Shown: positions 20,099 through 29,846, counted from the first letter of the stretch. The stretch: DNA of 64,000 nucleotides from Acinetobacter sp. NIPH 2100 (GCF_000369805.1 NZ_KB850224.1:1411924-1475923), one strand, 5' to 3'. Made by a program: numbers and translations. Notes: generated by a model from the sequence alone, not told the origin.

Positions 20099-21544
20099 TT
20101 ATTCGTCATCTTCATACTGAGCGTAGAACTCAGGTGACAGATTACTAAAACGGGTATATTGACCTTCAAATGCGAGACGTACGCTACCAATCGGTCCGTT
20201 ACGCTGCTTACCGATAATGATTTCAGCAGTACCAGCTTCTTTAGATTCTTTGTTATAGACTTCATCACGGTAAATAAACATGATTAAGTCGGCATCCTGC
20301 TCGATCGCACCTGATTCACGTAAGTCTGACATAACAGGACGTTTGTTTGGTCGGTTCTCCAAACTACGGTTAAGCTGAGAGAGTGCAATGACAGGACACT
20401 GCATTTCTTTGGCCAAAGCTTTTAAGCTTCGTGAAATTTCCGAGATCTCGCCGACACGGTTATCACCCATACCAGGGACTTTCATGAGCTGCAAATAGTC
20501 GACCATGATACAGCCGATTTTCCCATCATGCATTTTGGCCACACGACGCGCACGTGCACGGAGTTCGGTTGGTGGCAGGGCAGATGAGTCATCGATATAG
20601 AGATGCATTTCTTGTAGCTGGAGAATGGTCCCAGTGACTTTGGTCCATTCGTCTGCATCGAGATTACCTGAACGTAGATGCCCTTGATGGACTTTACCCA
20701 TGGCTGAGATCAAACGCATGGCAATCGAGTCTGCTGGCATCTCCATAGAGAATACGAGAGCAGGTAAGCGGTTATATTGCAGTACACTTTCAACCAAGTT
20801 CATGGCAAATGTGGTTTTACCCATCGATGGACGTGCTGCAACAATAATCAAATCTCCAGCCTGCATACCTGAGGTTTTATTATCGAGTTCCAAGAAGCCT
20901 GTGGTTAAACCGGTAATGTTGCCATCTAATTTAGAAAGCTCATCCAGCTTGGTAATAACATCTGCGGTGACCGAGCTGATGGATTTAGGTCCTGAATCTT
21001 TTTTATTGTTATTGTGTTGTTCCGCTAAAGAGAAAATACTGGTTTCGGCCAAGTCTAGAATTTCACTGACAGGACGGCCTTTGGTGTCATAGGCATTTTG
21101 TAAAATATCACTGCTGATCTTGATCATGTTACGCAGAGTTGAGAACTCCTTGATTTTATTTGCATAAATTTCAAGGTTGTAGAAGCTTGATGGAGAGTCT
21201 GCCATCAATTGCATCAAGTATTCTTCACCACCAATTGCATCTAGCAGGTTTTGTTTAAGTAACCAGTCATTGACCAAAACGGCATCATAAGGTGAGTTTT
21301 CTTGTGCCAGTTTTTCGATGGCACGATAAATATATTTGTGACGTGTCGCATAAAAATCATTTTCCTTGAGTAAGTCACTGACCTGCTCAAATGATTCAGC
21401 AACTGTCATTAAAGCGGCCAAAACAGCTTGCTCAATGGCAAGGTTATGAGGTGGGGTGCGGAATTCTTTTAGTTGACCTGAGTCACTCACTTTACTCTCT
21501 GTGTTTGGAGAATTTTTTGTAAAATTGGCATTCGCCTGTGACAT
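20099..21544 (-). CDS. dnaB: Replicative DNA helicase DnaB
   Basis: The hexameric 5'-3' helicase of the replication fork, 481 residues from the chosen start. The N-terminal DnaG-interacting domain begins at PPHNLAIEQAVLAAL. The C-terminal RecA-like domain has Walker A ARPSMGKTT at 237-245, Walker B region IGCIMVDYLQL and the arginine-finger segment. A longer frame with 21 extra residues exists upstream and superficially resembles a signal peptide. That part is rejected, because DnaB is cytosolic and the internal Met, preceded by AGG, gives the usual family length. Confidence 0.97.
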   Translation of the reverse strand: MSQANANFTKNSPNTESKVSDSGQLKEFRTPPHNLAIEQAVLAALMTVAESFEQVSDLLKENDFYATRHKYIYRAIEKLAQENSPYDAVLVNDWLLKQNLLDAIGGEEYLMQLMADSPSSFYNLEIYANKIKEFSTLRNMIKISSDILQNAYDTKGRPVSEILDLAETSIFSLAEQHNNNKKDSGPKSISSVTADVITKLDELSKLDGNITGLTTGFLELDNKTSGMQAGDLIIVAARPSMGKTTFAMNLVESVLQYNRLPALVFSMEMPADSIAMRLISAMGKVHQGHLRSGNLDADEWTKVTGTILQLQEMHLYIDDSSALPPTELRARARRVAKMHDGKIGCIMVDYLQLMKVPGMGDNRVGEISEISRSLKALAKEMQCPVIALSQLNRSLENRPNKRPVMSDLRESGAIEQDADLIMFIYRDEVYNKESKEAGTAEIIIGKQRNGPIGSVRLAFEGQYTRFSNLSPEFYAQYEDDE

Positions 21545-21664
21545 AACAAGACCTAATAAAAAGATGGAACAAAACCGAGTGACTATCTTAATCCAAATGG
21601 AGGTCATCGGGACAATTTAATTCAGTGAAAATTGTGTAAGTGGTGAAAAAGTGTGGTTTAGATT

Positions 21665-22003
21665 TTAGAGTCGATTTGAAGCTCCCCATTGGCACATCAT
21701 GTCTAAAAGTGGAATTAAGGAGAGTCCTCGTTCGGACAGGCTATATTCAACTTTGGGTGGAATTTGTGGATATTCATTTCGAATAATCAGTTGATCTTTT
21801 TCCATCTCTTTTAAGGTAAGGCTTAAGGTCTTAAAGGAAATATTGCCGATTGAGCGTTTTAATTCATTGAAGCGCATGATGGGTTTATGTTGATAAAGCC
21901 AATACATGATGATCATTTTATATTTGCCATTGATTAAGGTAAGTGTGTATCCAAAATCAGTTTGTTCTAAGTCGATATGGGCTGGGGCGCAAGTTTCCAT
22001 CAT
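21665..22003 (-). CDS. HxlR family transcriptional regulator
   Basis: A 112-residue winged helix protein with the HxlR signature: a Cys close to the N-terminus (METCAPAHID), INGKYKMIIMYWL, then MRFNELKRSIGNISFKTLSLTLKEME as the recognition part and YSLSERGLSL as the wing. HxlR members often sense quinones or electrophiles through that N-terminal Cys. It is divergent from a flavodoxin-fold NAD(P)H oxidoreductase with about 120 bp between the starts, the standard regulator-target layout. Two copies of CTAGTAT, 37 bp apart, lie in between. Confidence 0.9.
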   Translation of the reverse strand: MMETCAPAHIDLEQTDFGYTLTLINGKYKMIIMYWLYQHKPIMRFNELKRSIGNISFKTLSLTLKEMEKDQLIIRNEYPQIPPKVEYSLSERGLSLIPLLDMMCQWGASNRL

Positions 22004-22027
22004 TCTCTACTGACACTAACTTTTAGT

Positions 22028-22071
22028 CTAGTATATAACCATAATGACTGTACTTAAATTATCTCTAGTAT
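22028..22071. promoter_or_regulatory. Repeated CTAGTAT motif between HxlR regulator and oxidoreductase
   Basis: CTAGTAT occurs at 22028-22034 and 22065-22071 in the divergent promoter region. Direct repeats of this kind between a regulator and its neighbour are candidate operator half-sites. Their function is inferred only. Confidence 0.3.
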
Positions 22072-22124
22072 GCTTTTATAATCGACTCACCACTATAACT
22101 GAACGATCGATGGAGTCTATTGAA

Positions 22125-22679
22125 ATGAAAAAAACGCTTGTGATTGTTGCTCATCCTGACATCAATAATTCCATAATAAATAAATGTTGGATTGAAAAAT
22201 TACATCAATATCCAGAGCAGTTCACTGTACATGAGCTTTACCAAAATTATCCAAATGCTCAGATTGATGTGTTAAAAGAACAGGCTTTAGTTGAAGCACA
22301 CCAAAATCTAGTATTTCAGTTCCCAATGTATTGGTTTAACTGTCCACCATTATTAAAACAATGGTTGGATGATGTACTCACTTATGGTTGGGCTTATGGT
22401 TCAGCAGGGAATCAGTTAAAAAATAAGAAAATAACACTTGCAGTATCGACTGGGAGTAAAGCACATGATTATTCAGTGGATGGCCGACATCAAATGAGTT
22501 TAGAAACTTTGTGTGCTCCTTTTGAATTGACTGCTCGTTATGTCAAAGCTGATTATCAGCCTGTTTATGCTTTTTATGGAATGGAAACCCAGCCGGAGGA
22601 GGGCGAGGTTTTACCTACAATCAATGATGTTGAGCAAAGTGCAGAGGACTATGCGAAATATTTATTAGCAATGCATTAA
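22125..22679 (+). CDS. NAD(P)H-dependent flavin oxidoreductase, flavodoxin_2 (KefF/MdaB-like) family
   Basis: About 184 residues with a flavodoxin-like fold: KKTLVIVAHPDINNSIINK binds the flavin phosphate (segment shortened to TLVIVAHP here), then LVFQFPMYWFNCPPLLKQWLD is typical of NQO-type quinone reductases (core motif FPMYWFNCPP). GWAYG and ALAVSTG-like loops follow. The start is set at the ATG 9 nt behind GGAG; an in-frame upstream extension lacks a ribosome site. It reads divergently from the HxlR gene and probably detoxifies quinones under its control. The pair is inserted between rplI and dnaB. Confidence 0.88.
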   Translation: MKKTLVIVAHPDINNSIINKCWIEKLHQYPEQFTVHELYQNYPNAQIDVLKEQALVEAHQNLVFQFPMYWFNCPPLLKQWLDDVLTYGWAYGSAGNQLKNKKITLAVSTGSKAHDYSVDGRHQMSLETLCAPFELTARYVKADYQPVYAFYGMETQPEEGEVLPTINDVEQSAEDYAKYLLAMH

Positions 22680-22728
22680 CGATGTTTTATACGAGATATA
22701 TTTTTTAAAACAGGATCATTAGACATAA

Positions 22729-22757
22729 AAAAAGAGCATGTAAAACATGCTCTTTTT
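22729..22757. terminator. Terminator after rplI, bidirectional
   Basis: AAAAAGAGCATGT pairs perfectly with ACATGCTCTTTTT around AAA. It lies between convergent rplI and the oxidoreductase gene and can end both transcripts. Confidence 0.9.
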
Positions 22758-22768
22758 CTTTGCAGAAA

Positions 22769-23215
22769 TTACTCAGATACGATAGTAACGAGAACTTCAG
22801 CAACAACATCATGATGCAATTGGATTGCGATGTTGAACTCACCAGTGTGACGAAGCGCACCGTTTGGTAAACGAACTTCTGCACGGTCTACAGTAAGACC
22901 AGCATGAGTTAAAGCGTCAGCGATGTCACGAGTACCGATTGAACCGAAAAGTTTACCTTCATCACCAGCTTTCGCAGTGATTACGATATTAACTTCGTTC
23001 AATTGTTCAGCACGTGCAGTTGCAGCAGCTAAGATGTCAGCTTCTTGTTTCTCAAGTTCAGCACGACGAGCTTCAAAAGCTGAAGTGTTAGCTTCAGTTG
23101 CAGCTACTGCTTTACCTTGAGGAATCAAAAAGTTACGACCATAACCAGCTTTAACTGATACTTTATCGCCTAATTTACCAAGATTTTTAATGCGTTGTAA
23201 TAAGATAACGTCCAC
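22769..23215 (-). CDS. rplI: 50S ribosomal protein L9
   Basis: A 148-residue two-domain L9. The N-terminal rRNA-binding domain ([33 protein letters not shown]) is joined by a long central helix ([16 protein letters not shown]) to the C-terminal domain. It is the last gene of rpsF-rpsR-rplI, 12 bp after rpsR, and is followed by a terminator. Confidence 0.98.
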   Translation of the reverse strand: MDVILLQRIKNLGKLGDKVSVKAGYGRNFLIPQGKAVAATEANTSAFEARRAELEKQEADILAAATARAEQLNEVNIVITAKAGDEGKLFGSIGTRDIADALTHAGLTVDRAEVRLPNGALRHTGEFNIAIQLHHDVVAEVLVTIVSE

Positions 23216-23227
23216 AGCTCACCTCAC

Positions 23228-23455
23228 TTACTTATGGTTGTCAGTGTACGGAATCAAAGACAAATAGCGAGCTTGTTTAATAGCTAACGCTAATTGACGT
23301 TGATAACGAGCTTTAGTACCTGTAATACGGCTAGGAACAATCTTGCCGTTTTCAGTGATGTACTGTTTCAAAGTGTCGATATCTTTGTAGTCGATGTACG
23401 TAACGTTCTCAGCTGTAAAGCGGCAGAACTTGCGACGACGGTAAAAACGTGCCAT
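23228..23455 (-). CDS. rpsR: 30S ribosomal protein S18
   Basis: A 75-residue basic protein with the S18 features [31 protein letters not shown] (shortened: [11 protein letters not shown]) and [20 protein letters not shown] (core KARYQRQLA). It binds 16S rRNA with S6, encoded just upstream. Spacing to rpsF is 11 bp, so a single transcript is expected. Confidence 0.98.
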   Translation of the reverse strand: MARFYRRRKFCRFTAENVTYIDYKDIDTLKQYITENGKIVPSRITGTKARYQRQLALAIKQARYLSLIPYTDNHK

Positions 23456-23466
23456 TGATGTTCTCC

Positions 23467-23850
23467 TTATTCAGCTTCTTGAACTACGTGTTGTGCTTCT
23501 TCACGTTGAGCTTTACGCGCACGTTTTTCTTCAGCACTTTTAGCAAGCAAAGATTCTTCAGTGATTGCATTTTCACGGCGAATAATGATGTTACGAATAA
23601 TTGCATCGTTATAACGGAACAATTCTTCTAGCTCATCAAGAGTCGTTTGACCACATTCAACATTCATAAGAATGTAGTGTGCTTTGTGAATTTTGTTAAT
23701 CGGGTAAGCCAATTGGCGGCGGCCCCAATCTTCTAAACGGTGAATTTGACCTTCAGCTTCTTTGATCTGAGAGATATAGCGTTCAACCATACCTACAACT
23801 TGATCGCTTTGGTCTGGATGTACCAGTAGTACGATTTCGTAGTGACGCAT
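23467..23850 (-). CDS. rpsF: 30S ribosomal protein S6
   Basis: A 127-residue S6: [18 protein letters not shown], then [21 protein letters not shown] (core GRRQLAYPI) and a C-terminal charged extension ([15 protein letters not shown]). It forms the S6-S18 pair on the platform of the small subunit. It is first in the rpsF-rpsR-rplI operon. An S6:S18 autoregulatory RNA is known in many bacterial rpsF leaders; the 170-bp leader here was not clearly folded by eye, so none is claimed. Confidence 0.98.
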   Translation of the reverse strand: MRHYEIVLLVHPDQSDQVVGMVERYISQIKEAEGQIHRLEDWGRRQLAYPINKIHKAHYILMNVECGQTTLDELEELFRYNDAIIRNIIIRRENAITEESLLAKSAEEKRARKAQREEAQHVVQEAE

Positions 23851-24024
23851 TGTCAGCTCCTTACGGTTTAAGCAGCCCCTAATTAAAAATAATTAGAAGC
23901 AAGGAGTCATAACTAAAAAGTTATGTCGCAAATTGCGAAGCGGGGATTATATGCAAATTGACGCTATAAAGCAAATTTGCCATAGTCTTTACGAGATATT
24001 TTTAAAATAAAACTGGGCATAAAT

Positions 24025-24519
24025 ATGCAACAACAATTTTTAGAAACAGTGGCTTTGATTGAGACGATTTTACAGTCAAGCAGTGAGGAGGCATATTCAG
24101 ACGTTTTTGAGCAGTATGATGGCGATATTTATCAGGTTTTAATGATTATTGACTGGCGTGAAGAAGACGAGGCGATTATTAAATATTGTGAAAATATATT
24201 ACGAACAGATCATTTACGCGCAGAGACGCTTAGTGCAGAGAATCAGCAGGGCTTTACGATTAGCATTTATTATCAAGATAAAACATTGATTATTCCTTAT
24301 CAGGATAAGGGGGCGGATCGAGATACAACCTTGAAGGCACTCAACCAAATTTTGCAGCCGGATTATGAAATCCGTTTTTGTGCACCTTCAGATGGTTCGG
24401 ATACATTGGAATTTTTACCTTTACCCGCATCTTTGTGGCAAAAATTAGATCAGAAATATACGAACAAGATGAATCAAATATTTAGAAGCTTTGAGCAAGA
24501 TAGTGTGTTTTTTGGTTAG
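24025..24519 (+). CDS. Hypothetical protein, acidic, no recognised family
   Basis: 164 residues with many Asp and Glu and no membrane segment or signal peptide. The N-terminal half is mainly helical (FLETVALIETILQSSSEEAY). The middle has a strand-rich part (FTISIYYQDKTLIIPYQDKG), and the end is again helical (LWQKLDQKYTNKMNQIF). No catalytic signature is seen. It reads away from rpsF and converges on cyoE, sharing a terminator with it. Size, acidity and fold pattern could suit a small immunity-like or adaptor protein, but that is speculation. Confidence 0.7.
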   Translation: MQQQFLETVALIETILQSSSEEAYSDVFEQYDGDIYQVLMIIDWREEDEAIIKYCENILRTDHLRAETLSAENQQGFTISIYYQDKTLIIPYQDKGADRDTTLKALNQILQPDYEIRFCAPSDGSDTLEFLPLPASLWQKLDQKYTNKMNQIFRSFEQDSVFFG

Positions 24520-24636
24520 AAAAAACTGTATCGCAAATTTATTTTGGTTTTAAAATAGATGGATGACGATGTGTCATTTAGGCAATAAAGAACAGAATGT
24601 TTTTATTGCACGAAATGATAAAAATTGGGAGAACAT

Positions 24637-24664
24637 AAAAAGATAGAGCATTCTCTATCTTTTT
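24637..24664. terminator. Bidirectional terminator between the hypothetical gene and cyoE
   Basis: AAAAAGATAGAG and CTCTATCTTTTT form a perfect 12-bp stem with loop CATT. It overlaps the cyoE stop codon and serves both convergent transcripts. Confidence 0.85.
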
Positions 24665-25541
24665 AAAAAATAGGGAAGAATGGTGCAGGACTTTTAAAGG
24701 TGAAGCTAAAGCTTAAACTGATGACAGTAATGAGAATTACTGAGAAAAGGAAAAAGCGTTTGGCCCAAAGCTGATCATCTTCGGCCTTGAATCCTAAAAT
24801 AGCAATGTAGAACCAGTAAATGCAAAGTACATTACAGATGACCAAGAAAACAATATTGGTGTATCCATATACATATAAAGCATTCATCGCTAGAGTAAAT
24901 AAAACCACATAAATCAGTGATTCGATTTTTGTTCTAAGGATGGAACGGGCTACAGGTAAAATAGGAACGCCTGCATTTTTGTAGTCGTCAAAACGATAAA
25001 TCGCGATTGCCCATGAATGTGGCATTTGCCATAAAGCATATGCAACAAAGATCAATAAAGCCGCCATATCGAACTGATGACTTACAGCCACATAACCAAT
25101 AACAGGTGGACTCGCTCCAGAAATACTACCAATGACGGTTTGATGGATTGTAGTGCGTTTGCTCCACAAACTATAAAAACCGACATAGACTACAAAACCA
25201 ATGACCGCGAATAAAAATGCATAGGCGTTGACATAGAACCAGATAATGCTAAAGCCCATCACACCTAAAACCAGCGCATAGCACATAGCCACAGTCGGGG
25301 AGATGGTTTTTGTCACAAGTGCACGGTTCATGGTGCGTTGCATTTTTTGATCGATGTCTTGATCAATAATGTTATTGACTACACAACCAGAGGCAACCAC
25401 TAAAGTTGTTCCGAGTAGGGTAAGCAATAATAAGAGGTAGTCTATAGAGCCTTGGGCGGCTAAGAAGAAGCCGCCCAAGGTGGTAATAAAATTACCGAAG
25501 AGAATTCCTGGTTTAGTCAGGAATAAGTACTTTTTCCACAT
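24663..25541 (-). CDS. cyoE: Heme O synthase (protoheme IX farnesyltransferase)
   Basis: A 292-residue polytopic inner-membrane prenyltransferase that adds a farnesyl group to heme b to make the heme O of bo3 oxidase. Conserved prenyltransferase motifs are NNIIDQDIDQKMQRT near residue 60 and YRFDDYKNAGVPILP near residue 185. It is the last gene of cyoABCDE, 10 bp after cyoD. Confidence 0.96.
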   Translation of the reverse strand: MWKKYLFLTKPGILFGNFITTLGGFFLAAQGSIDYLLLLLTLLGTTLVVASGCVVNNIIDQDIDQKMQRTMNRALVTKTISPTVAMCYALVLGVMGFSIIWFYVNAYAFLFAVIGFVVYVGFYSLWSKRTTIHQTVIGSISGASPPVIGYVAVSHQFDMAALLIFVAYALWQMPHSWAIAIYRFDDYKNAGVPILPVARSILRTKIESLIYVVLFTLAMNALYVYGYTNIVFLVICNVLCIYWFYIAILGFKAEDDQLWAKRFFLFSVILITVISLSFSFTFKSPAPFFPIF

Positions 25542-25551
25542 GACAATCAGT

Positions 25552-25881
25552 TTAGATCATCATGTTGTAGTGTAGGTAATTCATAATCCACACAGAGCCG
25601 ACTAAAAGTACAGCGATACATAAGATTGTGTAGATAAATGCAATAAGATTCCAACGCTGTTCAGATGATGTATTCATGTGCAAGAAGTACACAAGTTGTA
25701 CAAGTACCTGAGCAACAGCAGTAATTGCAATTACTGTAACTAAAATGCCACGACTGAAACCACCCGCCATCACCATCCCGAAGGGGATGATGGTGAGGAT
25801 AACAGAAAGGATAAATCCAATTGTGTACTGTTTAAAGTTACCGTGTGACGCACCTGCCGCATTATGGTCATGACTACTCAT
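25552..25881 (-). CDS. cyoD: Cytochrome bo3 quinol oxidase subunit IV
   Basis: A 109-residue small subunit with three transmembrane helices (TIGFILSVILTIIPFGMVMA, VIAITAVAQVLVQLVYFLHM, LIAFIYTILCIAVLLVGSVW, each cut to the helix core). The start at MSSHDHN is chosen because its ATG shares one base with the cyoC stop (TAATG), an arrangement for coupled translation. A frame extending 15 codons upstream lies inside cyoC and is rejected. Confidence 0.94.
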   Translation of the reverse strand: MSSHDHNAAGASHGNFKQYTIGFILSVILTIIPFGMVMAGGFSRGILVTVIAITAVAQVLVQLVYFLHMNTSSEQRWNLIAFIYTILCIAVLLVGSVWIMNYLHYNMMI

Positions 25882-26501
25882 TAGAGAACTCCCAGTAAGT
25901 AAACGACGCTGAATACACAGATCCAAACGATGTCAAGGAAGTGCCAGAACAAGCTTAAGCAAGCAAGACGACGTGTATTCGGTAAGGTCAAACCATTCTT
26001 TTTGATTTGGTAAATCAATACCAACATCCACACTAAACCAGAAGTTACGTGGATACCGTGTGTACCAACCAAAGTAAAGAATGCAGATAAGAAAGCACTG
26101 TGAGTTGGACCATGGCCTTCATGTACAAGGTGATGAAACTCATAGATTTCCATACCAATGAACGATGCACCAAAAAGGAATGTAATGAATAACCAAGTGA
26201 TCACTTGATTTACATTCTTTTTATACGATGCAAGTACAGCAAAACCAAATGTTACCGATGAGATCAATAAGGCAAATGTTTCAGTTAACACGAAGCCTAA
26301 TGAATCATGGAACAGGTCATATGCACTTGGAGTTCCTGGTGGAATATGACTGCTTAATACAGCGAACGCAATGAAGAGTGATCCGAAAAGAATCAAGTCA
26401 CTCATCAAGTATGTCCAGAAACCGAAGACCGTTAAGTCCGTATCATCATGTTCATGATGACCATCGTGGCCGTGGTTGTCGTGATGAAGTACTTCAGCCA
26501 T
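25881..26501 (-). CDS. cyoC: Cytochrome bo3 quinol oxidase subunit III
   Basis: 206 residues with five hydrophobic helices. A histidine-rich N-terminal tail ([17 protein letters not shown]) precedes [15 protein letters not shown], the usual start of subunit III. It is 4 bp after cyoB and overlaps cyoD by one base. It stabilises the oxidase core in the inner membrane. Confidence 0.95.
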   Translation of the reverse strand: MAEVLHHDNHGHDGHHEHDDTDLTVFGFWTYLMSDLILFGSLFIAFAVLSSHIPPGTPSAYDLFHDSLGFVLTETFALLISSVTFGFAVLASYKKNVNQVITWLFITFLFGASFIGMEIYEFHHLVHEGHGPTHSAFLSAFFTLVGTHGIHVTSGLVWMLVLIYQIKKNGLTLPNTRRLACLSLFWHFLDIVWICVFSVVYLLGVL

Positions 26502-26505
26502 TTCC

Positions 26506-28497
26506 TTAGTCCTTCTTCAAGTGTTTTTCAAGTAAAGCATAGCGTTCGTTTTCAATACGCTCAACTTCAGCAGCAGGAACGTAGTAGTCAACATTCTTAG
26601 TGAATGAGCTTACGATCAAGCTAACAACAGCTGCAACGAATGAAACAACAACTAGCCACCAAATATGCCAGATGAGTGCAAAGCCAAGTACAGTAATGAA
26701 CATTGCAATGACAAAACCAGCAGCACGATCAGTCGGCATGTGGATGTCTTCATATTTAGTGTCACGTGCGTATGCTACACCATTTTCTTTGTCAGTCCAG
26801 AAACGGTCTACACCGCTAGCTTCTGGTACGTGTGCAAAGTTATAGAATGGAGCAGGAGATGACGTTGCCCACTCAAGGGTACGGCTATCCCATGGATCGC
26901 CAGTGTGATCCATATTGTCCTTACGTTGTAAGAAACCAACAATGATTTGCATTAAGAAACATGCAATACCGATTGCGATAAGAACAGCACCAAACAATGC
27001 AATAGCTAAGTACGGATCCCATTCAGGGTTGTCATATGTATTCAAACGACGTGTCATACCCATGAAACCAAGGATATAAAGTGGCATGAATGCAAAATAG
27101 AAACCGATGAACCAGAACCAGAATGCAGCTTTACCCCATGCTTCGTTGAGCTTCCAACCAAACATTTTCGGCCAGTAGAAGATGATGCCGGCAAACATAC
27201 CAAACACCACACCACCGATAATTACGTTATGGAAGTGAGCGATCAAGAATAATGAGTTGTGTACCAAGAAGTCCGCAGGTGGAACAGCCATAAGTACACC
27301 AGTTAAACCACCGATACCGAATGTTACAAGGAAGCCAAGCGTCCATAACATTGGAGTTGTATAGGTGATGCGACCTTTATACATTGTGAATAACCAAGAG
27401 AAGATTTTCACGCCTGTAGGAATCGCAATAACCATGGTCATGATACCGAAGAACGCGTTAACGTTCGCACCAGCACCCATGGTGAAGAAGTGGTGAAGCC
27501 ATACAACGAATGCAAGTACAGTAATTGCAATTGTCGCATACACCATAGACTTGTAACCGAACAACGCTTTGCGAGAGAAGGTTGCAACGATTTCTGAGTA
27601 TAGACCAAATGCTGGTAATACCAAGATATATACTTCAGGGTGACCCCATGTCCAGATCAAGTTCACGTAAAGCATTGGGCTACCGCCAAGCTCATTGGTG
27701 AAGAAATGGAAACCGAAGTAACGGTCTAAAGTAAGCATTGCAAGCGTACCTGTTAATACAGGGAATGATGCAATGATTAATACAGCCGTACAAAGTGAAG
27801 TCCAGGTAAAGATCGGCATGTCCATCAATTTCATGCCAGGTGCACGCATTTTGATGATGGTAACAAAGAAGTTAACACCAGATAAAAGCGTACCTAGACC
27901 AGAAACCTGAAGTGCCCAGATATAGTAGTCAACACCCACACCAGGAGAATATTGAATGCCAGATAGAGGAGGGTAAGCCATCCAACCAGTCGCAGCAAAT
28001 TCACCTAATACAAGTGAAAGCATCATCAAACCAGCAGCACCAGCGAATAACCAGAAGCTTAAAGAGTTCAATAATGGGAAAGCAACGTCACGAGCACCAA
28101 TCTGTAAAGGTACAGAGATGTTCATCATACCGACAACAAGACCCATTGCTACGAAGAAGATCATGATCACACCGTGTGCGGTGAAGATCTGGTCGTAGTG
28201 GTCTGGATGTAAGTAACCTTCGCCGCCGCCTTTCGCGAGGAAAAGTTGTAGACGCATCATGATCGCATCGGCGAAACCACGCAACAGCATGACTACAGAT
28301 ACGATGATATACATGATACCAATCTTTTTATGGTCTACAGATGTAAACCACTCATTCCACAAATATCCCCATTTTTTGAAATAGGTGATACCGCCTAAAA
28401 CAGCAATTGCACCAAGTGCCATAAAGACCATGGTGACAAGTACAAGGGGTTCTGTCGGGATCGAATCCCACCCTAGTTTACCAAAAATCATATCCAT
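26506..28497 (-). CDS. cyoB: Cytochrome bo3 quinol oxidase subunit I
   Basis: The 663-residue catalytic subunit of the proton-pumping heme-copper oxidase that reduces O2 with ubiquinol. Heme b and heme o3/CuB ligands are visible: [11 protein letters not shown] in helix [16 protein letters not shown] (His-Tyr crosslink) in helix [11 protein letters not shown] in helix VII, and [14 protein letters not shown] in helix X. Fifteen or so helices are expected, including the two extra ones of the bo3 type. It is 3 bp after cyoA. Confidence 0.98.
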   Translation of the reverse strand: MDMIFGKLGWDSIPTEPLVLVTMVFMALGAIAVLGGITYFKKWGYLWNEWFTSVDHKKIGIMYIIVSVVMLLRGFADAIMMRLQLFLAKGGGEGYLHPDHYDQIFTAHGVIMIFFVAMGLVVGMMNISVPLQIGARDVAFPLLNSLSFWLFAGAAGLMMLSLVLGEFAATGWMAYPPLSGIQYSPGVGVDYYIWALQVSGLGTLLSGVNFFVTIIKMRAPGMKLMDMPIFTWTSLCTAVLIIASFPVLTGTLAMLTLDRYFGFHFFTNELGGSPMLYVNLIWTWGHPEVYILVLPAFGLYSEIVATFSRKALFGYKSMVYATIAITVLAFVVWLHHFFTMGAGANVNAFFGIMTMVIAIPTGVKIFSWLFTMYKGRITYTTPMLWTLGFLVTFGIGGLTGVLMAVPPADFLVHNSLFLIAHFHNVIIGGVVFGMFAGIIFYWPKMFGWKLNEAWGKAAFWFWFIGFYFAFMPLYILGFMGMTRRLNTYDNPEWDPYLAIALFGAVLIAIGIACFLMQIIVGFLQRKDNMDHTGDPWDSRTLEWATSSPAPFYNFAHVPEASGVDRFWTDKENGVAYARDTKYEDIHMPTDRAAGFVIAMFITVLGFALIWHIWWLVVVSFVAAVVSLIVSSFTKNVDYYVPAAEVERIENERYALLEKHLKKD

Positions 28498-28500
28498 GTC

Positions 28501-29547
28501 TTATTCCCCTTGAGCAGCGTGTTCTGCTGCAGCATGAGTTTCTGCATTTGCAGCAGAATGGTCAGCACCGTGATAGTTACTCATGTAGTGGTTGATGATT
28601 GTTTCAAACAATTTTGGTTCAACTGATGAGTAATAAGTCACAGGGTGTGGCTTAGTCGGGAACGGTTTCATTGCTTCAGCTTTAGCAAGTGCTTGTTCAT
28701 CACCAGCAGCTTTAGCACGATTGACTAAATGCTCGATCTGATGCTTAGAACGATCACCATCTTTAAGCGTTGCTAACTCAGCTTGGTCAAGTGTGCCTTT
28801 TTGAATTGCTTCAGGGTTGATACTTGTACCATTGCCAGCTTTAACTGCTTCTACCCATTGTGCAAATTCTGGCTCAGTCACGCTATGTGCTTTAAAGCGC
28901 ATTTGTGAGAAACCGTAGCCTGAATAGTTGGCTGAGAAACCACGGAAAATACCTGGTTCATCTGCTAATAGGTGAAGGTGAGTTTGCATACCAGCCATCG
29001 CATAGATCTGACCGCCTAACTGAGGGATGAAGAACGAGTTCATCGTGAAGTTAGAAGTGATCTTAAAGCTTACTGGTGTTTGTTCTGGGAAGCGTACTTC
29101 GTTTACCGTTGCAATGTTTTGCTCAGGATAGATAAAGATCCATTTAAACTGTTCAGCGACAGCTTGAATGGTTAATGGTGCTTTATCAGATTCTAACGGA
29201 CGGTAAGGGTCGTACTTGTGGGAACCCCACCAAGTTAACCAAGCTAAAATACCAATAATAATGACAGGTACACCCCATACAACGATCTCAATTGTCGTAG
29301 AGTGTGCCCAAGTAGGTTTATAGTCTGCATCTTTATTCGACGCGCGATATTTCCAACCAAACCACAATGCCATAATGATTGATGGAATCACCACCAATAG
29401 CATTAAATAGATCGCAGTCATCATCAAGTTACTTTGACCTTGACCAACTGGACCTTTATTGTTTAGAAGTACCATATCACCGCCACACCCAGTTAAGAGT
29501 GCAGCCATCGTTGATAAAGACAATACAGCTAAAATCGTTTGTCTCAT
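28501..29547 (-). CDS. cyoA: Cytochrome bo3 quinol oxidase subunit II
   Basis: A 348-residue lipoprotein subunit. The signal peptide ends in lipobox LLTGC at residues 17-21 or so, followed by two transmembrane helices and a periplasmic cupredoxin domain. The CuA ligand cysteines of cytochrome c oxidases are absent, as expected for a quinol oxidase. The last part is Ala/His/Glu-rich (NAETHAAAEHAAQGE). It is first in the operon; the upstream 300 bp contain a perfect long inverted repeat that may regulate it. Confidence 0.96.
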   Translation of the reverse strand: MRQTILAVLSLSTMAALLTGCGGDMVLLNNKGPVGQGQSNLMMTAIYLMLLVVIPSIIMALWFGWKYRASNKDADYKPTWAHSTTIEIVVWGVPVIIIGILAWLTWWGSHKYDPYRPLESDKAPLTIQAVAEQFKWIFIYPEQNIATVNEVRFPEQTPVSFKITSNFTMNSFFIPQLGGQIYAMAGMQTHLHLLADEPGIFRGFSANYSGYGFSQMRFKAHSVTEPEFAQWVEAVKAGNGTSINPEAIQKGTLDQAELATLKDGDRSKHQIEHLVNRAKAAGDEQALAKAEAMKPFPTKPHPVTYYSSVEPKLFETIINHYMSNYHGADHSAANAETHAAAEHAAQGE

Positions 29548-29605
29548 TTTACAACCTCGGTGAAGAGTCCCATTCCCTAATTAAAATTATGGGATAGCGA
29601 TTAAA

Positions 29606-29659
29606 GTGTCGCGTGATTGATAAGAATTGATTAAAAAGTACTTAGCAATCACGCGACAC
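29606..29659. repeat. Perfect 14-bp inverted repeat in the cyoA leader
   Basis: GTGTCGCGTGATTG at 29606-29619 and its exact complement at 29646-29659 are separated by 26 AT-rich bases. They lie 60-110 bp upstream of the cyoA start. There is no T-run typical of a terminator. It could be a hairpin in the cyo mRNA leader or a regulator's operator pair. Confidence 0.6.
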
Positions 29660-29803
29660 CGCAACGTTGTTGGGCATTATGCCTCATATTGAAAAACTAA
29701 GCTACTGATAAAGTGGTCTGAACTGCTTGTTTTAAAACCCGATTTATCTTGTAGGGATTATTGTTTCGGTGCATTCTTTTTCTATAGATATCAATTTAAT
29801 ATA

Positions 29804-29830
29804 TAAAAAAAGAGGAATAAATCCTCTTTT
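29804..29830 (-). terminator. Terminator of the RDD gene
   Basis: On the minus strand AAAAGAGGA pairs with TCCTCTTTT around an ATTTA-type loop, followed by a T-run. It lies 17 bp beyond the stop of the RDD-family gene and upstream of the cyo promoter region. Confidence 0.85.
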
Positions 29831-29846
29831 GTTTATTGATTTGTGA

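Noticed and set aside
21545..21607. N-terminal extension of DnaB that looks like a signal peptide
   Set aside because: DnaB is a cytosolic replicative helicase. The internal Met at 21544 gives the usual 481-residue length and has AGG before it; the extension is an in-frame upstream stretch.
23851..24024. S6:S18 autoregulatory RNA in the rpsF leader
   Set aside because: Expected from the family, but I could not trace the conserved structure by eye, so it is not claimed.
25882..25926. Longer CyoD N-terminus
   Set aside because: It lies inside cyoC. The ATG sharing a base with the cyoC stop is the natural coupled start.
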